DNA of 64,000 nt from Amycolatopsis nivea (GCF_004522235.1 NZ_SDLT01000044.1:1-64000), one strand, 5' to 3'. Shown: positions 52,109 through 60,111, counted from the first letter of the stretch. Notes: generated from the sequence alone by a model not told the origin. Program-made: numbers and translations.

Positions 52109-53038
52109 TCAGCTGATCACCGGGGGCACGAACACGCAGTTGGGCTCTTTCGCGTGCTGCGGGTCGAGCGCGTTGAGCACCTCGCGCTGCGCGATCGGGT
52201 CGTAGGTGATGCCGAGGTGGTCGGTGTAGTCGAGCCCGCAGACGTCCTGGAGGACGAGGTTCTTCACGTTGGGCGCGGGCTTGAGGAACGCGTTGGTGTA
52301 CGGGGTGACAACGTCGTCATACCTGGTCTGGATGACGGTGTAGTCGACGCCCGGAACCGTGTCGCCGCCCGCGTTGAGGTCCTTGAGGAACGCCGACCCG
52401 GTCGACTGCTCATTGCAAGCCGCACAAGCCACGCCGACGAGATCGCGCGCGGGCGGGATCGCCTGGATCGCGGTGAGCAGGCCGAACAGGCTGGTGCCGT
52501 AGTTGGACGGAGACAGCCCGATCAGCTTGCCGATCTTGCTCGCGCCGCCGAGGTACTTGATCCAGTAGCGCGGGTTCATCCCGCCCTGCGAATGCCCGAC
52601 GACGTCGAGCTTCGAGGCCCCCGTGGCCTGCAGGATCTTGTCCCCGAAGGTCGCGAGCTGGCCCGCCGTCCCCGCCACCGGACCGACCGTCTGCAGGAAC
52701 GCCCCCGGCGACCCGCCGAAGTTCCCCGCGAACACGCAGTACCCCTCGTCGGCGAGCCGCTGGGAGAGGTTCGCCCAGTTCTCGTACGCGTTGGCCGTGG
52801 TGCCGTTGGACAGCAGCACCGGGTTCGGATGCTCCGCGGAAGGTTTGCAGTTCCAGTCGTTGGCCCCCGGCGGCGCGATCGTCGGCTGCCCGGCCGAGTA
52901 GATCGCCGCGGCGATGATGTTCGGCTGCACCGGACCGGTCGGTTCTTTCCCGGTCGCTGCCACCGCGGTGCCCCCGCCGAGCGCGACCACCGCCGCTGCC
53001 AGGAGGACCATGCCCCGTCCGAACGCGCGTACGCCCAT
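52109..53038 (-). CDS. Secreted alpha/beta-hydrolase lipase
   Basis: This 309-aa esterase/lipase has a signal peptide (MVLLAAAVVALGGGTAVAA). The catalytic motif GHSQGGMNPR carries the nucleophile Ser, preceded by LDVV. Asp and His probably lie in the YDDVVTPY and DHLGITYDP segments near the C-terminus. CVFAGNFGG is the oxyanion-hole region, and several Cys pairs (including CAAC) suggest disulfides. It belongs to the actinobacterial triacylglycerol lipase group (lipase class 2/EstA type). Confidence 0.92.
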   Translation of the reverse strand: MGVRAFGRGMVLLAAAVVALGGGTAVAATGKEPTGPVQPNIIAAAIYSAGQPTIAPPGANDWNCKPSAEHPNPVLLSNGTTANAYENWANLSQRLADEGYCVFAGNFGGSPGAFLQTVGPVAGTAGQLATFGDKILQATGASKLDVVGHSQGGMNPRYWIKYLGGASKIGKLIGLSPSNYGTSLFGLLTAIQAIPPARDLVGVACAACNEQSTGSAFLKDLNAGGDTVPGVDYTVIQTRYDDVVTPYTNAFLKPAPNVKNLVLQDVCGLDYTDHLGITYDPIAQREVLNALDPQHAKEPNCVFVPPVIS

Positions 53039-53113
53039 TCCGTTTCACCTCTCTGTGAACCCGACGCCTTGGTTAACGCGGAACACGAGAAAGGGAAACG
53101 CGGTTACTAGTTT

Positions 53114-53848
53114 TTATCGCAAACTGACGAGTGCCCGGTTCACCGCATCGATCAAGGAGGCCCGATTTCCCGGGTAGACGCTAATCTGCGCCTCGCCACC
53201 GTTGGTGGTCTGGAAGCTCAACACCCGCCCGCGCCCACTGAGATCAAGCACCGAGAGCGGCGAGCTGTACCTCCGCTCGCCCCGCCCGTCCCGGACCGCG
53301 GCATGCAACTGATGCACCGCGTCGCGCGGCGCCCGCATCAGATACCGCAACTCGTCCGCCTCGCCACCCTCCTCAGCCAGCGGGTCCGCTCCCCCGTTCT
53401 CGTAGTACTCCCGGCTGACCCGCATCGCCCGCACGGAGGCCGGCGGACATTCCGGCATCGCCATGACCAAACAAGCCGCCAGCTCGTCCGGCGACACCGG
53501 ATCCAGCTGAACGAACTCCGCGTCGGTAATCAACCGAACGGCGTCGGGTTTGGTCGCCGCGACGAGAATCGCCCCGTTGTCCTCTTGATGGGTGCCGAAG
53601 TCAGTCCACCCGTACACCTCATGCCGCGCCGTCGCGAGCAGCTTGAGCGTGCCGCGCAACGCATCCGCCGTCTCCCCAAGGTCTTCGAGAAGCCCCCGCG
53701 TCCGCTTCGCCCGCTCGGCCGCGCCCTCCTCGGTGAGGTACATCGGGGTGTCCTCAACTACCACCGGCGCTTTCCCGAGGTTTTCCTCGTGCCACAGCGC
53801 CAAAAACACCGACCGCGGCATCCGCAGCGGTCTGTCGATGATCGTCAT
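53114..53848 (-). CDS. ESX-associated EspG family protein
   Basis: This 244-aa protein is of EspG type: YTxx-free N-terminal MPRSVFLALWHEENLGKAPV, EVYGWTDFG, a central acidic region and a C-terminal VLDLSGRGRVLSFQTTNGG + SVYPGN. EspG proteins are cytosolic chaperones for PE/PPE substrates of type VII secretion. It follows the PPE-like gene (8-bp gap), which fits a chaperone-substrate pair. The ATG at 53848 has GAGGGG 5 bp upstream. No ESX core genes are in the window. Confidence 0.87.
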   Translation of the reverse strand: MTIIDRPLRMPRSVFLALWHEENLGKAPVVVEDTPMYLTEEGAAERAKRTRGLLEDLGETADALRGTLKLLATARHEVYGWTDFGTHQEDNGAILVAATKPDAVRLITDAEFVQLDPVSPDELAACLVMAMPECPPASVRAMRVSREYYENGGADPLAEEGGEADELRYLMRAPRDAVHQLHAAVRDGRGERRYSSPLSVLDLSGRGRVLSFQTTNGGEAQISVYPGNRASLIDAVNRALVSLR

Positions 53849-53856
53849 CGAGCCCC

Positions 53857-55335
53857 TCAACCACCAATCGTCGGAGGCGTAGGAGGCAGCCCGGTCCGGG
53901 GGTCGAGGGTCCGCTCGCCGTTCTCGTCAACGAGCGAGAAGGCCGAGTCGTCGTCGATTCCGTACTTGCGTTGGTGTTCCTTGTCTTCCTCGCCTTTGCC
54001 TTTTCCTGCGCCGGCCATGCCACCCATTCCGGGTGCGCCCTTGGCTCCAGCCGCGCCCTTGCCCGCCGCTCCGGCCCCTCCGCGGACCGCACCTTCTTCA
54101 CCCGCGCCGACCCCGGCTCCGGCTCCTACGCCTGTGCCTGTGCCCGCACCCGCACCGCCGCCAAGCCGAGCCGCGATCCCGCCACTGCGCCCCGCGGTTT
54201 CGCCTGCTCCACCGAACGGCCCAAACCCGCCCGGCGTCCAGGTACTACCGCCGCTGTTGCCGGCGCCGGTGCTAGTGCCGCTGCCGTTGCCGTTGCCCCA
54301 GGAAGTCGGCGTCGACGGAGTCCAACTCGACCCACCACCCCGATCAACCGACGGCGGAGTCCACCCAGCTGTCGAAGTCCCATCACCATCCCCCGGCCGA
54401 TACCCCGGCGGCACCGTGACACCTCCAGGCGGGTACGACACCCCACCAGGTCCGCCAGTAACCCCAGACCCACTACCCCCAGGCCCACTGGTTCCCGGCC
54501 CACTGGTTCCCGGCCCACTGGTTCCCGGCCCACTGGTCCCTGGCCCGCTGGTCCCTGGCCCATTCCCGGGCCCGCCAACGGCCCCCGGCCCACTCCCAGG
54601 CCCACCAGAATCCTGCCCACCTTTTCGATAGACCTTCTCGTGCGACCCGGTCTTGCCCTTGCCGCGATCTTCCCCGGAGTCGATCTTGAGGTTCTGCCCG
54701 TCGAACCCGGAAACCTGACCGTAATTGCTATTCAGCCCCTGACCATTGGTCTTAGCCTGGTCAGCGTACTTCTGATATCGCTCGACATTGTGATTGGCAG
54801 CAGCGTTGTACTCGTTGATCTGCTTCTCGGTATCAGTGTCCCAAGGAGTCCCCTGGTCCCAAAGATTCTTGTGCGGAGGCGTGGGAGGCATCGCCTGCAA
54901 CGCGATCTTCATGTCGTTATAGCCGTGCGTGGTGTCGACCAACTTCTGCCCATTGACCACGTACGCCTGCGCAGAAGTAGAAGAAGCATCCGACAACGGC
55001 CTCAACCGAGCCCGAGCCGCATCCGCACCGTCGCCGGTCCAGACAGATTCCAGCATGGTAGTGATCTGCTGCGCGTCATCGCTGTTCTGGTTGTGCTCCT
55101 GGATCATCTTCTGAACCATGGAACTACCGCTGTCCCACGACGAAGTTCCGGGCCCCTGCTGAACCTGCTGCACAATCGCAGGTGCCGGAAGGGCTTGATC
55201 GCCGAGGTTCCCGTGGTAGAAGTCGGAAAACCAGTTTCCCGCATCCTTGAGCCGATCGTTGACCCAGTCATCCGCGTCACTGATCCGGTCGCCAATCCAG
55301 TGGGCTCCCTCGCCGATGAAGTCGAAAAACCCCAT
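53857..55335 (-). CDS. PPE-like/WXG-type secreted protein with Gly-rich repeats
   Basis: This 492-aa protein has an N-terminal helical domain (about 1-215) containing VWTGDGADAARARLRPL, the W-x-G-type turn of PPE/WXG100 proteins, followed by long helices. The second half is low-complexity: tandem GTSGP units (about 15 bp each, near 54490-54560), Gly/Ser/Thr/Pro regions and a final acidic DDDSAFSLVDENGERTLDPR. It is a probable ESX substrate chaperoned by the adjacent EspG. The DNA repeats may vary in copy number. Confidence 0.85.
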   Translation of the reverse strand: MGFFDFIGEGAHWIGDRISDADDWVNDRLKDAGNWFSDFYHGNLGDQALPAPAIVQQVQQGPGTSSWDSGSSMVQKMIQEHNQNSDDAQQITTMLESVWTGDGADAARARLRPLSDASSTSAQAYVVNGQKLVDTTHGYNDMKIALQAMPPTPPHKNLWDQGTPWDTDTEKQINEYNAAANHNVERYQKYADQAKTNGQGLNSNYGQVSGFDGQNLKIDSGEDRGKGKTGSHEKVYRKGGQDSGGPGSGPGAVGGPGNGPGTSGPGTSGPGTSGPGTSGPGTSGPGGSGSGVTGGPGGVSYPPGGVTVPPGYRPGDGDGTSTAGWTPPSVDRGGGSSWTPSTPTSWGNGNGSGTSTGAGNSGGSTWTPGGFGPFGGAGETAGRSGGIAARLGGGAGAGTGTGVGAGAGVGAGEEGAVRGGAGAAGKGAAGAKGAPGMGGMAGAGKGKGEEDKEHQRKYGIDDDSAFSLVDENGERTLDPRTGLPPTPPTIGG

Positions 55336-55338
55336 CGG

Positions 55339-55980
55339 TCACTCACCCGCCTTCTTCTTCAGATTGGTGACCACCATGCCCGCAACGACCGCCGCCGCAT
55401 CACACGGATCCGTCTTGCCGATCTGCGAATAGCCAAGCGTGACTGATGCGTCAATTGTTTTCTGGTCACTAATACCAACAGTCACTTGACAGAAAGAATT
55501 TTTCCCTGCCTGCTGCTGATAAACCGAAGAAGCTACAGCTGGAAGGCCTTGAATAGGGGACAACGGGCGCCATAACTTCGACTGTGGCTTCGTGTTCGCA
55601 TATACCGCGCTTAACCCATCTGCCACCTTGGTCGTATAGAGCACCGTAGCCAATGAGCCGGCATCCTTGTTCGACCAATGACACTCTGCCCCGAGTGCCG
55701 GGTTGTCGGCATGTTCACCCTGCGTCGGCTTCCCGAGAAGAGTGTTCACCTGCTCCGAAGTAAGCGCACCGTCACACGGATGCACGGACAACACCGACTC
55801 CGGCAATGGATGCTCCACCTTCGGAGCACCCGCATACGGCAACGTCTTGCCCGCTGCGGAAGATGACGGGGGAGCATTCGTCGCGCCAGGAGAAGTACTT
55901 GGCGTCGAACCGCCGGAGCACCCCGCCAGCAATACAGCCGTCGCGACGCTGACAACCGAGACCGAGAACCGCATCCTCAT
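55339..55980 (-). CDS. DUF3558 lipoprotein
   Basis: This 213-aa lipoprotein has the lipobox ATAVLLAGCSGG (Cys about residue 21), a Ser/Pro linker and a DUF3558 domain with HPCDGALTSEQVNTLLGKP, ECHWSN, FCQVTVG and DPCDAAAVVAGMVV. Four conserved Cys are in the pattern of this Pseudonocardiales family. Function unknown; these genes often stand beside EspG/PPE genes. The ATG overlaps the upstream gene stop (ATGA). The same C-terminal end is repeated in the pseudogene at 56629. Confidence 0.87.
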   Translation of the reverse strand: MRMRFSVSVVSVATAVLLAGCSGGSTPSTSPGATNAPPSSSAAGKTLPYAGAPKVEHPLPESVLSVHPCDGALTSEQVNTLLGKPTQGEHADNPALGAECHWSNKDAGSLATVLYTTKVADGLSAVYANTKPQSKLWRPLSPIQGLPAVASSVYQQQAGKNSFCQVTVGISDQKTIDASVTLGYSQIGKTDPCDAAAVVAGMVVTNLKKKAGE

Positions 55981-56450
55981 CCAAGTAGCCCCTTGCCCTG
56001 CTCGGTCTCTCCGACAGCCTTCACGTCCGCAGCCGCATGGCTGTCCGATTCGCTGACGATGCCCAATGCCTTCTCCAGGCGGCCAATCAACTCCACCATG
56101 TACTGGTCCATGGCATTCAGCGAGTCCCTGCCCGCTGAGAAAGTGGTGACCGCCTGCTGGTTGAATCCCACGCTTCCCGGGTCCGGCGAGGGCGGAGTGA
56201 GCCTGGCCAGCGCTTGCGCATCCGCCTGCATCTTCGCCACGTTTTCCCTGAGCCTCTTCGCCCGCTCGAGGAGCGAACGAGCCTCATCCGGACTCAGGGT
56301 GAATCCGGCACCTGCCTTCGTGGCAGATGCCACCGCGGCAGCGTCCGACACCCCCTGAGCGACGTTCATCGCAGTGCCCACGACGGTGATCGGCAGCCCG
56401 GTCAGCCACCCGGTCGTTTCTATCGCTTTCCCCAGGCCGTCCTCAGCCAT
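55977..56450 (-). CDS. Helical ESX-cluster protein of unknown function
   Basis: This 157-aa protein has a weakly hydrophobic N-terminal stretch (GWLTGLPITVVGTAMNVAQG), then a long coiled-coil region (SPDEARSLLERAKRLRENVA, QADAQALARL, DQYMVELIGRLEKALGIVSE). It resembles helical WXG100/ESX-associated proteins without a W-x-G motif. The ATG at 56450 is chosen over a longer upstream frame that reads into non-coding DNA. It is the first gene of the DUF3558-PPE-EspG group. Confidence 0.75.
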   Translation of the reverse strand: MAEDGLGKAIETTGWLTGLPITVVGTAMNVAQGVSDAAAVASATKAGAGFTLSPDEARSLLERAKRLRENVAKMQADAQALARLTPPSPDPGSVGFNQQAVTTFSAGRDSLNAMDQYMVELIGRLEKALGIVSESDSHAAADVKAVGETEQGKGLLG

Positions 56451-56628
56451 GCCTGCCCCTCCCGTGCCCGTGCACCGCCTCTTGACCAGGCAACCAGTCA
56501 GAGGCCCCTCCGGATGCCACTGTAACCAACTGCTCACACCGGGGTGCCGGAAACAGGCAAACTCACCCCACTGTGCGCTACGCCGAGCAGCCCAAACCGC
56601 TGCGTGCCACCAGCTACGCAAGCCACGG

Positions 56629-56844
56629 TTAGGTGCTCGCCTTCCGCTTCAGGTTGGCGATAACCATGTCTGCGACCGTTGCTGCGGCATCACACGGATC
56701 CTGCCTGCCGACCCTTGAGGCTCCTAGACCAACCGATACATCGACCGTGTACTTATCGGTGCAACTGCGGTCAAGCTTGCGAACCGCACCTTCGTACGAC
56801 AGTCTCTCCCCTGCGGACACGGCCTCCCCGACGAGACAGTAGCC
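56629..56844 (-). pseudogene. 3' fragment of a DUF3558 lipoprotein gene
   Basis: The last ~70 codons of a DUF3558 gene remain: GYCLVGEAVSAGERLSYEGA + VRKLDRSCTDKYTVDV, then QDPCDAAATVADMVIANLKR. The end closely matches the intact gene at 55339 (TDPCDAAAVVAGMVVTNLKK). No signal peptide, lipobox or N-terminal Cys region is upstream; similarity stops near 56844. It is a truncated paralogue next to the island boundary. Confidence 0.8.
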
Positions 56845-56869
56845 AAGTCACGGCAGGTTCGGACACGAA

Positions 56870-56906
56870 AAGAGCCCCACCACCCGATCCGGGCAGTGGG
56901 GCTCTT
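56870..56906 (-). terminator. Terminator of the former acyl-CoA dehydrogenase gene
   Basis: AAGAGCCCCAC (56870-56880) and GTGGGGCTCTT (56896-56906) form an 11-bp stem with a 15-nt loop, 18 bp downstream of the stop of the acyl-CoA dehydrogenase remnant on the minus strand; with flanking GAAAA it reads as an intrinsic terminator. It has stayed intact although the gene body is gone. Confidence 0.82.
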
Positions 56907-56924
56907 CAACGGAGTGCCGAGAAC

Positions 56925-57014
56925 TCAGCCCTTCAGCAGGGCCCGCGCCATCACGACCTTTTGGATTTGGTTCGTGCCTTCATAAATCTGCGTGATCTCT
57001 CGGCCGATCTGAGC
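56925..57014 (-). pseudogene. 3' remnant of an acyl-CoA dehydrogenase gene
   Basis: About 30 codons read QIGREITQIYEGTNQIQKVV + MARALLKG and a stop. IYEGTNQIQ is the highly conserved C-terminal motif of acyl-CoA dehydrogenases. Upstream of about 57014 the frame continues but no longer resembles the family. Breakage exactly here, with the natural terminator kept, indicates deletion or integration of foreign DNA into the 3' end of the gene. Confidence 0.85.
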
Positions 57015-57731
57015 CGACCTGGTGATCATAGCTGAAAACAGCCTCTGAGCTGCGGCGATCCATCTCGGCAGTTCTCGGTGGATCTTGGCCTTCCCCGACG
57101 TCCGACGGCCTGTACACGGCCTGGCGACGTCGGAGGTCTTGCCGTGTCTGGCGGCTCGCGCCTGCCAGTCGATGAGTTGGAAGCGGCTCCACAACGCGTG
57201 CTGGTTGGGGCTGCGTCGTCGGCTCGGCTGCTTCATCGTCTGCACTCCTCCGGCTGGTCGGCGTCGGCGAGGCAGGTAGCGCGGTGGCTGTCCGTCCCCG
57301 TCTTCCTCGCCCCTGCCGCGCTTAGCGCCGGGTCGTTGGTGTCAAGGGTGAGCGCAGCTCATCGCGGAGCGACGCCGTAGGCGCCCTTGATGGCGGCGGG
57401 CCGGTGTTAAACGATCGCCTGCGAGGGAGCGGCCACCGCTGTCGAGTGAGCCTCGGCGTAACACTGATCGACTCGGCGACGTTCTTTGCCTTATGCAGCT
57501 CATCGGCTCAATCTGCCGTCGGCGGCGCGCGTACGCAGCCGGCCTCTCGGCGGGCTGCCCGGCGACCGGTGGCCGGAGCGGAGCGGCAGGCCGTCCGTGT
57601 CGCACTCGGGCAGGCCCGCCGCACGGGTGGTGACGTGCGCGCCGCCGACGGCGGCGCCTTGATCCCATAGAGCCAAGTTCGGCAAGATTTGTAAAGTAAG
57701 TTCGCTACACACAATCGAGGATGAAGGTGCA
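57015..57731. other. Decayed junction DNA, no intact gene; contains nested hairpins (57342-57390)
   Basis: These ~720 bp carry only short ORFs with low-complexity Arg/Ala/Pro translations and no recognisable domain. A compact structure sits at 57342-57390: an outer TCAAGGG...CCCTTGA pair encloses two small hairpins TGAGC-gca-GCTCA and TCGC-gga-GCGA. It could be a cruciform of a replication or transfer site, a terminator or a degraded mobile-element end. Composition changes from high GC to lower GC close to 57680, just before the DAC gene. Confidence 0.5.
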
Positions 57732-59477
57732 ATGTCCGAAGTCTACTCGGCAATACTGTGGGGTTGGGCTCCTCATTTTCTAACGTCTGCGCAACATACA
57801 GTGACCGAGGCTTTCACATCACTCGGACATCCAGGACGAACAGACTTCACTATCGTCGGAATCAAGTGGACCAGTGATACAACCTTTGACATATTCATGG
57901 ACCGAGACTTCGAAATCAAAGGATCCTCATCATTTTCCCAGGTTGAGCAACGGTCAGTTGAATTATACGAAAACCATCCGGATCGAAACTCGATTTATTC
58001 AGACGGCAGACAACACGAGCGCCGTCATCGTGAGCTTAAAGAAAAAATGCGAGGGCAGGCCCTCGCCGAAGCCCTGAAAGCCGGCAGCATAGATTCACGG
58101 TTTGAGTACTTCTTTGGAGCGCCCGCCGCCGTTGGCGAACTTCAAGTCTATCCCGTGGTCATGCTAGAGCAGAAATTCTATGAAACTGCTCCAAGACTGG
58201 CAACGCACGAGCGAGATAACATCACGATTACACCCGGAATAGTAGAGGCACTAATAGCAGAGCTTCTAAGCCATGCAACGATGTCGCTGAATCTGCCTGA
58301 GCCAGGCGCCTTATACGGCGACAATCCGGATATACTACGCAAGGCCGCTCAAGATTTTGTTGGTTCGGTCCTTACATGTGCAGGATACTGGTTTGGATAT
58401 ACATCCGACACTCTTTTGCATGCAATCTCTACGCTCCCCTACGAAGGGCGGTCCAGCAAAGGAAGATTTATCATCGCCCGGATAGAAAGCTCTAATATTA
58501 TTGCTTCCCTTCGGCTCGATAGTCCAGTCGATTTGCGCGATACACGTGCAGCGCGAAAACTCTTGGAGGGCTCCGGTAACGCCGCGCACGTACTAATGGA
58601 TGGCGAAAAAGTCTACGGATTTGGCCTTGTCAGTCCCGATTACGACCCGACTACTGAAGAAGTATTTGAGATCGAGGTCGAGGGCCGCGGTCGCTGGACG
58701 CTTTTCAGCGGAAACAAACCTCTCATCAGCTTCGAAGACGGACGGCCGACACTTCCACAAGTCAACGTCGATATTGAGCTCCTCATCGACGTGCTTCTAC
58801 GCACCCTGTCCGCCCCAGACACCGCCTCCCTGACCAGGTTGGCACTGGCGGTGGCCGAAAATGAGCATGGCGCCATGCTCATTATCTCTGACGACGCTGA
58901 ATCCGAGGCTAAACGGCTCAGCCCTCAAGCTTGGACAGTTTCACCTGAAGTCCTTTCCAGCGAGATCGTCTCTCAGCTTACGTCAATCGACGGCGCCATC
59001 CTTGTCAACCCTCAAGGAAAATGCCACGCTGTCGGCGTAATCTTGGATGGCAAAGCGAACGGGAAAGGTGTTCCAGCACGCGGAAGCAGATACAATAATG
59101 CTATTCGATACTTAGAGAGCGATCCACCTTCGACCGTCATACTAGTATACAGTTCCGACGGATCTATTGACATCTTGCCACATCTCCGCAAGAGGATTTA
59201 TCGAGAGACAATAACGACAGCAATTGTAAATTACAGAGTTGCTGCCGATGACTACATCGAAGGACTGACACAAGATCAGTTTGGGCCCCGCAGGTTCGTA
59301 GCCAGGACCCGCCAGGAGGTCGAAGAACTCCAGTTCTATCTAAGCCCGACACAATGCGCCACGCTTAACGAAATTAGCAGGAAGGTCCGCGACTGGGAGA
59401 AAACCAAAGGAGGGATAGTAATTACGCAAGCTGACTTTGTCGCCGACCCTGACATGAACGACAGCTACTTTTTTTAA
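57732..59477 (+). CDS. DAC (DisA_N)-domain protein: putative cyclic-dinucleotide synthase with large N-terminal sensor region
   Basis: This 581-aa protein has a C-terminal domain (about 345-500) with the diadenylate-cyclase plan: H379-G-A-M-L-I-I-S, SIDGAILVNPQGKCHAVGVI (D420-G-A motif), RGSRYNNAIRYLES (R453; compare GTRHRAA in DisA/CdaA) and VILVYSSDGSIDIL. The second motif keeps Gly-Ser-Arg but has Tyr454 for His, so activity is plausible, not proven. The DisA helical and HhH domains and CdaA membrane helices are absent. Residues 1-340 look like the sensor regions that precede DAC domains in predicted conflict systems (SPVDLRDTRAARKLLEGSGN, MDGEKVYGFGLVSPDYDP). The gene is AT-richer than its surroundings, has at least three TTA codons, and is 31 bp from a Cap15-like gene. 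Confidence 0.75.
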   Translation: MSEVYSAILWGWAPHFLTSAQHTVTEAFTSLGHPGRTDFTIVGIKWTSDTTFDIFMDRDFEIKGSSSFSQVEQRSVELYENHPDRNSIYSDGRQHERRHRELKEKMRGQALAEALKAGSIDSRFEYFFGAPAAVGELQVYPVVMLEQKFYETAPRLATHERDNITITPGIVEALIAELLSHATMSLNLPEPGALYGDNPDILRKAAQDFVGSVLTCAGYWFGYTSDTLLHAISTLPYEGRSSKGRFIIARIESSNIIASLRLDSPVDLRDTRAARKLLEGSGNAAHVLMDGEKVYGFGLVSPDYDPTTEEVFEIEVEGRGRWTLFSGNKPLISFEDGRPTLPQVNVDIELLIDVLLRTLSAPDTASLTRLALAVAENEHGAMLIISDDAESEAKRLSPQAWTVSPEVLSSEIVSQLTSIDGAILVNPQGKCHAVGVILDGKANGKGVPARGSRYNNAIRYLESDPPSTVILVYSSDGSIDILPHLRKRIYRETITTAIVNYRVAADDYIEGLTQDQFGPRRFVARTRQEVEELQFYLSPTQCATLNEISRKVRDWEKTKGGIVITQADFVADPDMNDSYFF

Positions 59478-59508
59478 ATCTACCATTCAGAGAGCGCGCA
59501 TCGCCACA

Positions 59509-60111
59509 ATGCACACTTACTCAACCGATGTCTCCCGGTCACCCAAGCTGTATTTCCTAGTCGCAGCTGCGTCAATAGCGGCAGCCTGGATTCTAGGCCT
59601 GCTCTTTAATTGGCTTGGATTTACCCCGCCATGGTGGCTGGACACGCCAGCCACACTCGGATTTTTTGGAGCATTCTGGACACTGTACGACCAGCAGCTA
59701 TGGCGCTTACACTTAGGGAAGCATCGACTCGCCGGGATTCCCGACCTTTCTGGACAATGGAACGGTACAATCGAGAGTAATTTCGCCGGCGGCACACAGA
59801 TACCATGCACAGTAGACATACGGCAGACGTCGACAAAAATCCTCTTAAAGCTAGATACTGGTACGTCGCGCTCTAACTCGATGATGGCCTCGATACGAAC
59901 AGATCCAAGCCTACGTGGGGTACACTACGAATACACGAGTCAGCCCAAGACGCTAAGCAGTCGAAGCATGCACCCTCACAAAGGAAGAGCGCATTTAGAC
60001 TGGAATGACGATTTTTCGACACTTGAAGGCGAATATGAGACCGACCATCGGAGAGGAAACGAGGGAAGGATTCGCCTGCGGCGAAGTTCAACCGGTGTCA
60101 CGCCCAGTTGA
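59509..60111 (+). CDS. Cap15-like CBASS effector (2TM + beta-barrel)
   Basis: This 200-aa protein has two membrane helices (about residues 14-37 and 46-63), then a beta-rich domain: IPDLSGQWNGTIESNF, IPCTVDIRQTSTKILLKLDT, SNSMMASI, VHYEYTSQPKTLSS, HKGRAHLDW, STLEGEYETDHRRGNEGRIR. This order (PDLxGxW; IxQxxTKIxxxLxT; YxYxxxPK; HxGxAxL; LxGxYxT; GxIxL) is that of Cap15/S-2TMbeta, whose barrel binds cyclic dinucleotides and whose membrane part disrupts the inner membrane. The neighbour is a DAC-domain protein and no CD-NTase is present. The gene has at least four TTA codons. The SD is weak, so coupling to the upstream gene is likely. Confidence 0.8.
   Translation: MHTYSTDVSRSPKLYFLVAAASIAAAWILGLLFNWLGFTPPWWLDTPATLGFFGAFWTLYDQQLWRLHLGKHRLAGIPDLSGQWNGTIESNFAGGTQIPCTVDIRQTSTKILLKLDTGTSRSNSMMASIRTDPSLRGVHYEYTSQPKTLSSRSMHPHKGRAHLDWNDDFSTLEGEYETDHRRGNEGRIRLRRSSTGVTPS

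Noticed and set aside
56820..57731. tRNA gene as an attachment site at the island edge
   Set aside because: No cloverleaf or CCA-type tRNA sequence was seen; the preserved gene end is from an acyl-CoA dehydrogenase.
57732..59477. Calling the 581-aa protein DisA
   Set aside because: Only a DAC-like domain is present, at the C-terminus; DisA has it at the N-terminus, followed by a linker and an HhH DNA-binding domain.
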